Shown piece by piece: positions 5,558 through 9,868 of a stretch of DNA of 9,868 bases (its first letter is position 1; the number at the start of each line of letters is the position of its first letter). The DNA comes from an uncultured Collinsella sp. (GTDB taxonomy: Bacteria; Actinomycetota; Coriobacteriia; Coriobacteriales; Coriobacteriaceae), in assembly GCA_902494545.1 (NCBI GenBank), contig CABUTP010000037.1, positions 1 through 9,868 on the forward strand, written 5' to 3'. A model generated the notes under the pieces. It searched no databases, was not told the DNA's origin, and was given only the letters and a program-made list of their open reading frames with translations. The position numbers were made by a program, and so were the translations under genes.

Positions 5558-6499
5558 TTAAGCCTTCAGGCTCAGGCCCATGGACTCAAGCTTGTCCTTC
5601 ACTTCCTCGATCGACTTAACACCGAAGTTACGGATGTTGAGCAGATCGTTCTCCGAGAACTCAACGAGCTGACGGACCGAGTGAATGCTGGCGCGCTTAA
5701 GGCAGTTGTAGGAACGGACGGAAAGGTCCAGATCCTCAATCTGCTTGTCCAGCTCGGCGTTGTCGTTGGTGACCTCGGGAGCGAAGATCGAAGCCTCCTC
5801 CTCGACCTCGGGGGTCTCGGCAAGGTTCATAAAGGCAGCCATATGCTGGTTGATGATATTGGCAGCCTGGACCACGGCGTCGCGCGGAGCGATGGAGCCG
5901 TTGGTCTCGATCTCGAGGACAAGGCGGTCGTAGTCGGTGTGTTGACCGACACGGCAAGCCTCAACGAGCTTGGCGCAACGGGACACCGGCGAGTACAGCG
6001 AGTCGACGTGGATCACACCGATGGGATCGTTGTCGCGCTTGTTAGCCTCGCCAGAGACATAGCCGCGGCCATAGCCGATGCGCATGCTCATGGTGAGATG
6101 GCCACCCTCGGTGAGCGTAGCAATGTGCTGCTCGGGGTTGACCAGCTCAAACTCGGACGGAATAAAGAAGTCCGCACCGGTGACCTCGCAGGGGCCGTCA
6201 ACCGAAATGGTGGCGGTCGCCTCGTCGGTCGTGCCGAGAGCCCTGAAGACAAGACCCTTGACATTCAGGACGATGTCGGTGACATCCTCGACCATGTTAG
6301 GGATGGTCATGAACTCGTGCTGCGCGCCATCGATCTGAATAGCCTCGACGGCGGCACCCTCGAGTGAGGACAGAAGAACGCGACGAAGGGAGTTACCCAG
6401 TGTATCGCCGTAGCCACGCTCGAGCGGCTCGACGGAGACACGAGCAGACGTCTCGTTAATCTCTTCGACCTGAACCTGAGGCCTAATGAATTCTGACAT
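5558..6499 (-). CDS. rpoA: DNA-directed RNA polymerase alpha subunit
   Basis: The alpha dimer nucleates RNA polymerase assembly and its C-terminal domain contacts UP elements and activators. The 313-residue product has a full N-terminal domain (about 1-230, with LERGYGDTLGNSLRRVLLSS at 26-45), an acidic linker (230-250, including EVEEEAS) and a complete C-terminal domain. In the latter R262, N265 and C266 in VRSYNCLKRA and G293, K295, S296, E299 in NFGVKSIEE correspond to the DNA-contact residues of E. coli alpha (R265, N268, C269, G296, K298, S299, E302). A strong site, TGGAGGT, lies 5 bases before the ATG. It sits between rpsD (32-base gap) and rplQ (30-base gap) in the standard alpha-operon order. 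Confidence 0.99.
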   Translation of the reverse strand: MSEFIRPQVQVEEINETSARVSVEPLERGYGDTLGNSLRRVLLSSLEGAAVEAIQIDGAQHEFMTIPNMVEDVTDIVLNVKGLVFRALGTTDEATATISVDGPCEVTGADFFIPSEFELVNPEQHIATLTEGGHLTMSMRIGYGRGYVSGEANKRDNDPIGVIHVDSLYSPVSRCAKLVEACRVGQHTDYDRLVLEIETNGSIAPRDAVVQAANIINQHMAAFMNLAETPEVEEEASIFAPEVTNDNAELDKQIEDLDLSVRSYNCLKRASIHSVRQLVEFSENDLLNIRNFGVKSIEEVKDKLESMGLSLKA

Positions 6500-6531
6500 G
6501 TATTACCTCCAGCCTCAGCAGCCCGGATGGA

Positions 6532-7128
6532 CTACTTAGAGTAGAGCTCGACGATGAGCTGCTCGTTGATATCACCGCTGATCTGCTCACGCGTCGGCAG
6601 AGCGAGCACGTTACCAGACAGCTTCTCGATATCGACCTCGAGCCAGCCAGGGACCTCAAAGCGCTCGGAGGAAATCAGGGCCTCCTTGATGGGGAGGAGG
6701 TCACGGAACTTCTCGCCGACAGCGACGACGTCGCCGGCCTTGACGCGGTAGGACGGGATGTCCACGCGCTTGCCGTTCACGGTGAAGTGACCGTGACGGA
6801 CGGACTGACGAGCCTCTTTGCGGGTGCGGGCGAAGCCAAGACGGAAGACGACGTTGTCGAGGCGAGACTCAAGGATGATCATGAGGTTCTCACCGGTGAC
6901 GCCGTTCATCTTACGGGCCTTGTTGAAGTAGCCGTGGAACTGCTTCTCCAGAACGCCATAGATGAACTTGACCTTCTGCTTCTCGCGCAGCTGCATGCCG
7001 TACTCAGATTCCTTGCGACGGCGCTTGGGCTGACGGATAGATTCCTTCTTGCTGCTGTAACCGAGCTCAGCGGGATCGATCCCGAGCTGACGGCAGCGCT
7101 TAAGAACAGGAGTCCTGTCGATTGCCAT
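6532..7128 (-). CDS. rpsD: 30S ribosomal protein S4 (zinc-free form)
   Basis: S4 is a primary 16S rRNA binder that starts small-subunit assembly and, in several bacteria, regulates its own operon. The 198-residue product has the N-terminal ribosomal S4 domain and then the S4 RNA-binding fold (about 88-150; RLDNVVFRLGFARTRKEARQ is at 88-107, followed by VRHGHFTVNGKRVDIPSYRV). Only one Cys (C12) is present, so the four-Cys zinc site found in some S4 proteins is absent. AAAGGA lies 10 bases before the ATG at 7128. It is 19 bases downstream of rpsK, and no separate leader structure is visible in that short gap. Confidence 0.98.
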   Translation of the reverse strand: MAIDRTPVLKRCRQLGIDPAELGYSSKKESIRQPKRRRKESEYGMQLREKQKVKFIYGVLEKQFHGYFNKARKMNGVTGENLMIILESRLDNVVFRLGFARTRKEARQSVRHGHFTVNGKRVDIPSYRVKAGDVVAVGEKFRDLLPIKEALISSERFEVPGWLEVDIEKLSGNVLALPTREQISGDINEQLIVELYSK

Positions 7129-7147
7129 ATTGATACGATCCTTTCAG

Positions 7148-7552
7148 TTACACGCGGCGACGCTTCTTGGGGCGGCAGCCGTTGTGCGGGATGGGGGTCT
7201 TGTCCTGGATGCTCGAGACCTCGAGGCCAGCAGCCTGGAGGGAGCGGATGGCGGTCTCACGACCGGAGCCGGGGCCCTTGACGAAGACGGAAACCTTCTT
7301 CATACCGTGCTCCATGGCCTGCTTGGCAGCAGCCTCGGCAGCCATCTGGGCAGCGAACGGCGTGGACTTACGGGAGCCCTTGAAGCCCACCTGGCCAGCC
7401 GACTTCCAGGAAATGACGTTGCCCTGGGGATCGGTGATCGAAACGATCGTGTTGTTGAACGTAGAACGAATGTGAGCCTGGCCCACGGAAATGTTCTTAC
7501 GGTCCGCGCGCTTCAGACGGGCAGCGCGAACGTTCTTCTTAGCAGTAGCCAT
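7148..7552 (-). CDS. rpsK: 30S ribosomal protein S11
   Basis: S11 lies on the platform of the small subunit near the E site and supports mRNA-tRNA contacts. The 134-residue product shows the family sequences GQAHIRSTFNNTIVSITD (24-41), GFKGSRKSTPFAAQ (56-69), VKGPGSGRETAIR (91-103) and the terminal NGCRPKKRRRV. Its ribosome binding site, AAGGAG, is formed partly by the stop codon of rpsM (TAAGGAG), 10 bases before the ATG at 7552, which suggests translational coupling to S13. Confidence 0.99.
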   Translation of the reverse strand: MATAKKNVRAARLKRADRKNISVGQAHIRSTFNNTIVSITDPQGNVISWKSAGQVGFKGSRKSTPFAAQMAAEAAAKQAMEHGMKKVSVFVKGPGSGRETAIRSLQAAGLEVSSIQDKTPIPHNGCRPKKRRRV

Positions 7553-7566
7553 CTATCTAGCGCTCC

Positions 7567-7941
7567 TTATTTCTTCTTCTTAGCACCGATCTGACGCTTC
7601 GGGCCCTTGCGGGTACGAGCGTTAGTGTGGGTGCGCTGGCCGCGGACCGGGAGGCCCTTGCGGTGACGAAGGCCGCGGTTGCAGCCGATGTCCATAAGGC
7701 GCTTGACGTTCTGGTTGCGCTCACGGCGGAGGTCGCCCTCAACCATGATCTGGTTCTTGTCGATATAATCGCGGATGGCGTTAACCTCATCCTCGGTGAG
7801 GTCCTTAACGCGCGTATCCACGTTAACGTTGCACTCGACGCAAATCTTCGTCGCAGTGGTGCGGCCGATGCCGTAAATGTAGGTCAGACCGATCTCAACG
7901 CGCTTCTCACGCGGGAGGTCGACACCATTAATACGGGCCAA
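7567..7941 (-). CDS. rpsM: 30S ribosomal protein S13 (TTG start)
   Basis: S13 sits in the head of the small subunit and forms bridges to the large subunit and contacts to P-site tRNA. The 124-residue product opens ARINGVDLPREKRVEIGLTY, has the helix-hairpin-helix YGIGRTTA (23-30) and the signature GLRHRKGLPVRGQRTHTN with a basic tail. The start codon is TTG (7941-7939), supported by AGAGGAG 6 bases upstream (7948-7954) and by exact agreement with the family N-terminus; no in-frame ATG or GTG lies near. It is 14 bases after rpmJ, and its binding site lies against the rpmJ stop. Confidence 0.98.
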   Translation of the reverse strand: MARINGVDLPREKRVEIGLTYIYGIGRTTATKICVECNVNVDTRVKDLTEDEVNAIRDYIDKNQIMVEGDLRRERNQNVKRLMDIGCNRGLRHRKGLPVRGQRTHTNARTRKGPKRQIGAKKKK

Positions 7942-7955
7942 CGTAGTCTCCTCTC

Positions 7956-8069
7956 TTAACCCTGACGCTGCTTATGACGGGGGTTCTCGCAAATGACGAG
8001 GACCTTGCCATGGCGCCTAATGATTTTGCACTTATCGCACATCTTCTTGACCGAAGGACGTACCTTCAT
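7956..8069 (-). CDS. rpmJ: 50S ribosomal protein L36 (zinc-ribbon form)
   Basis: L36 is the smallest large-subunit protein. The 37-codon frame reads MKVRPSVKKMCDKCKIIRR and then HGKVLVICENPRHKQRQG, matching the family over its full length. C11, C14, C27 and H32 form the CCCH zinc ribbon, so this is the zinc-binding version; a second, zinc-free copy may exist elsewhere in the genome. AAAGGAAG lies a few bases before the ATG at 8069. It is separated from infA by a 150-base gap holding an extended hairpin. Confidence 0.98.
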   Translation of the reverse strand: MKVRPSVKKMCDKCKIIRRHGKVLVICENPRHKQRQG

Positions 8070-8153
8070 CGTTCTTCCTTTCGGTAGCGCTCAAACTACT
8101 TCCCTACTATCTACTCGCCCAGCCGCAGGCGTTTAAAACTATGGCTGGTCTTC

Positions 8154-8209
8154 ACACGCAATCCGACCGTAGGTTGAGCTAAGCCTGCAGTCGGAAAAGG
8201 AGTGCGTGT
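8154..8209 (-). promoter_or_regulatory. Extended hairpin in the infA-rpmJ gap
   Basis: In minus-strand RNA, 8195-8184 pairs with 8173-8162 (12 bp, one U-G wobble and one C-A mismatch) around the 10-base loop CUUAGCUCAA. Outside it, ACACGCA (8209-8203) pairs perfectly with UGCGUGU (8160-8154), leaving a one-sided bulge CUCCUUU (8202-8196) opposite a single base. The element starts 10 bases after the infA stop. There is no U-run, so it is not an intrinsic terminator. A leader, mRNA-processing or ribosomal-protein-binding role is possible; none is shown. Confidence 0.55.
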
Positions 8210-8219
8210 ATGCGTGCCG

Positions 8220-8438
8220 CTATTTATAGCGATAGGTGATGCGGCCGCGGGTCAGGTCGTACGGGGAAAGCTCCACGACAACCCTGTCACCGGGGAGAAT
8301 ACGGATGTAATTCATTCGGATCTTGCCAGAAATGTTGCACAGAACCGAATGACCGTTCTCGAGCTCGACCTTAAACATGGCGTTGGGCAGCGGTTCCTTT
8401 ACCGTACCCTCGAGCTCAATTGCGTCTTCCTTCTTCAC
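8220..8438 (-). CDS. infA: Translation initiation factor IF-1
   Basis: IF-1 binds the A site of the 30S subunit during initiation, blocks premature tRNA entry and assists IF-2 and IF-3. The product is a single S1-type OB fold with family sequences AIELEGTVKEPLPNAMFKVE, LENGHSVLCNISGKIR, IRILPGDRVVVE and YDLTRGRITYRYK. I chose the GTG at 8438 because it gives exactly 72 residues aligning with the usual N-terminus (MxKEDxIE) and has AGAGAAAG 10 bases upstream (8449-8456). The in-frame TTG at 8444 would add two residues and leave only 4 bases to that site. It lies 104 bases downstream of map, with a weak promoter candidate in the gap. Confidence 0.96.
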   Translation of the reverse strand: MKKEDAIELEGTVKEPLPNAMFKVELENGHSVLCNISGKIRMNYIRILPGDRVVVELSPYDLTRGRITYRYK

Positions 8439-8477
8439 AAGCAATCATCTTTCTCTAGAAAACGACAGCGATTGAGT

Positions 8478-8506
8478 ATTCTACAACACGTATGCACGCA
8501 TCGTAA
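8478..8506 (-). promoter_or_regulatory. Weak promoter candidate for infA
   Basis: On the minus strand TTACGA (8506-8501, 3 of 6) and TAGAAT (8483-8478, 5 of 6) are 17 bases apart in an AT-richer gap, about 33 bases before the start of infA transcription would be expected to reach the gene. A separate infA promoter is common in operons of this type, but the -35 box is poor. Confidence 0.3.
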
Positions 8507-8542
8507 TAACTTCGTAATGGCTCCACAACTACGTGGAACTTG

Positions 8543-9331
8543 TTACATTTCTCCGCCCTGGAGCGAACACCAGGATCCTTGCGCGTCGGTGGTGAGAATC
8601 ACCGGGCCGTCATCGGTAATGGCGACGGTGTTCTCGTAGTGCGCGGCGGGCAGGTGGTCGTTGGTCGTGACGATCCAACCATCGGAGCCCGTGCTCACAT
8701 GATTGGATCCCATCGTGACCATCGGCTCGATGGCAATGACCATGCCGGCCTGGAGGCGAACGCCCCTCCCCTTCTTTCCATAGTTAGGAACGTTGGGGTC
8801 CTCGTGCATCACATGGCCAATTCCGTGCCCCACATAATCGCGAAGCACGCCATAGCCGTGAGACTCGGCGAGGGACTGGACGGCATAACCAATGTCCCCA
8901 ATATGGTTACCGGGAACAGCCTGCTCGATGGCAGCCTTAAGGCAATCGCGCGTAACCTCGCACAGGGCCTTGGCCTCGGGCGTGGGGGTACCGACGAAAA
9001 ACGTCCAAGCGTTATCGCCGACCCAACCGTCGACAACGGCACCCGTATCGATGGAGATGATATCGCCATCGCGCAGGATCATGTCAGGATTGGGAATACC
9101 GTGCACAACGGCATCGTTGATCGATGCACAGATGGTACCGGGGAACCCGCCGTAACCCTTAAAGGCCGGGGTGCCACCATGCATGCGGATAATCTGCTCC
9201 GCAAGCTGATCGAGCTCAAAGGTCGAAACACCAGGGCGAACCATGGCCCCAACGTGGCGGAGCGCCATCTTAGATAGCGCTCCTGCCTTCTTCATCTGCT
9301 CGATTTGCGTTGCAGACTTAATCTTGATCAT
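8543..9331 (-). CDS. map: Methionine aminopeptidase, type I
   Basis: Map removes the initiator Met from new proteins whose second residue is small. The 262-residue product has the pita-bread fold with all five metal ligands: D95 (SIDTGA), D106 (GDNAW), H169 (GHGIG), E202 (IEPM) and E233 (HYENT), plus the substrate-side histidines H77 (VVHGIP) and H176. There is no N-terminal zinc-finger or SH3-binding extension, so it is the short type Ia form. The ATG at 9331 overlaps the adk stop by 4 bases (ATGA), which indicates translational coupling. adk-map-infA is a standard order at the end of the spc operon. Confidence 0.98.
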   Translation of the reverse strand: MIKIKSATQIEQMKKAGALSKMALRHVGAMVRPGVSTFELDQLAEQIIRMHGGTPAFKGYGGFPGTICASINDAVVHGIPNPDMILRDGDIISIDTGAVVDGWVGDNAWTFFVGTPTPEAKALCEVTRDCLKAAIEQAVPGNHIGDIGYAVQSLAESHGYGVLRDYVGHGIGHVMHEDPNVPNYGKKGRGVRLQAGMVIAIEPMVTMGSNHVSTGSDGWIVTTNDHLPAAHYENTVAITDDGPVILTTDAQGSWCSLQGGEM

Positions 9332-9868
9332 AGACCGAGAGCCTCTTTGACATCCCCGTACACGGTCTCGCGAGCCTGGTCACCGTTGACCGACTTAAGC
9401 AGACCCTGGCCACGATAGTAGTCGACGAGCGGACTCGTGGACTTCTCGTAGACGTCGAGACGGTTCTTGATGGTCTCGGGCTTGTCGTCGTCGCGCTGAT
9501 ACATCTCGCCACCACACTTGGGGCAGGTAACATCGGCAGCGGTGCCGGTGTAACCGCAAGCGCGGCAGGTGCGACGCGAAGACAGACGGTCGATGATGAC
9601 CTCGGGGGCCACGTCGACCAGAAGGGCGCAGTCAATCTCGCGACCCATGGCGGAGAGCTCGGAATCGAGTGTCACAGCCTGGGCAGTGTTGCGCGGGAAG
9701 CCATCGAGGATGAAGCCCTGCTGGGCGTCATCGGCGGCAAGGCGCTCCTTGACAAGGTCGATAACGAGCTGGTCGGGAACGAGCTCGCCGGCGTCCATGT
9801 ACTTCTTAGCCTGAATACCAAGCTCGGTGCCACCCTTGACGGCAGCACGCAGCAAGTCGCCCGTGGAA
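9328..9868 (-). CDS. adk: Adenylate kinase (5' end beyond the window)
   Basis: Adk catalyses ATP + AMP to 2 ADP and is essential for nucleotide balance. About 179 C-terminal residues are visible; roughly 30 N-terminal residues, including the P-loop, lie off the right edge. The visible part begins STGDLLRAAV (AMP-binding region) and includes GFILDGFPRNTAQA, the LID domain with four Cys in two pairs (CRAC and CPKC, codons within 9514-9567), DDDKPETIKNRL and the C-terminal helix. The Cys4 LID is the zinc-binding type common in Gram-positive bacteria. The frame runs open to the edge, and the in-frame TTG at 9855 is an internal Leu codon, not a start. Its stop overlaps the map start. Confidence 0.97.
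   Translation of the reverse strand, partial: STGDLLRAAVKGGTELGIQAKKYMDAGELVPDQLVIDLVKERLAADDAQQGFILDGFPRNTAQAVTLDSELSAMGREIDCALLVDVAPEVIIDRLSSRRTCRACGYTGTAADVTCPKCGGEMYQRDDDKPETIKNRLDVYEKSTSPLVDYYRGQGLLKSVNGDQARETVYGDVKEALGL

Noticed and set aside
5045..6367. 440-codon open frame on the plus strand opposite rplQ and rpoA
   Set aside because: It spans two conserved genes in antisense, and its Leu/Val/Asp-rich sequence is what complemented GC-rich codons produce.
8119..8148. Second hairpin in the rpmJ leader (CCAGCC with GGCTGG)
   Set aside because: Only 6 bp around an 18-base loop, with no extension; too weak to list alone.
8522..8537. 5-bp hairpin TCCAC/GTGGA just after map, considered as a terminator
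   Set aside because: The stem is only 5 bp with a 6-base loop and no U-run follows; transcription into infA is likely to continue.
8540..9277. 245-codon open frame on the plus strand opposite map
   Set aside because: It lies wholly antisense to map, which has all metal ligands, and shows no protein family signature.

Overview
The window is a high-GC stretch of ordinary bacterial chromosome. Its gene order, GC-rich codon use, TTG/GTG starts and protein sequences suggest an actinobacterium, most likely of the Coriobacteriia (Collinsella-like). That placement is inferred from family resemblance and not from a database search. I see no mobile element, CRISPR array, tRNA, rRNA or prophage gene, and no convincing undescribed system. 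The points worth following up are regulatory elements in the gaps, plus a few unusual protein features.

Left part (1-2370): one plus-strand gene encodes a class A penicillin-binding protein (transglycosylase plus transpeptidase) with a Thr/Gly/Pro-rich C-terminal tail. A strong intrinsic terminator follows it. The 184-base gap before argR also carries a second terminator on the opposite strand, so each of the two convergent genes ends at its own hairpin.

Middle (2371-4142), minus strand: argR, the arginine repressor, has a recognisable promoter whose -35 box lies inside a candidate ARG box, which suggests autoregulation. Upstream of argR in the direction of transcription is a divergent family 2 glycosyltransferase with a TTG start. 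The 161-base gap between it and truA holds a 20-bp-spaced direct repeat that may be an operator.

Right part (4143-9868), minus strand, read from the right edge: adk (5' end off the window), map, infA, rpmJ, rpsM, rpsK, rpsD, rpoA, rplQ, then truA. This is the conserved tail of the spc/alpha ribosomal operon; secY would be expected just beyond the right edge. These genes supply nucleotide balance (Adk), N-terminal Met removal (Map), initiation (IF-1), ribosomal proteins L36, S13, S11, S4 and L17, the RNA polymerase alpha subunit and tRNA pseudouridylation (TruA). adk and map overlap by 4 bases, and the genes from rpmJ to rplQ are packed with gaps of 14-32 bases. Two gaps are larger: map-infA (104 bases, weak promoter candidate) and infA-rpmJ (150 bases, with a long imperfect hairpin). 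An intrinsic terminator closes the operon after rplQ. A promoter-like pair sits directly on top of it and would start truA transcription inside the terminator stem. No gap exceeds 300 bases.
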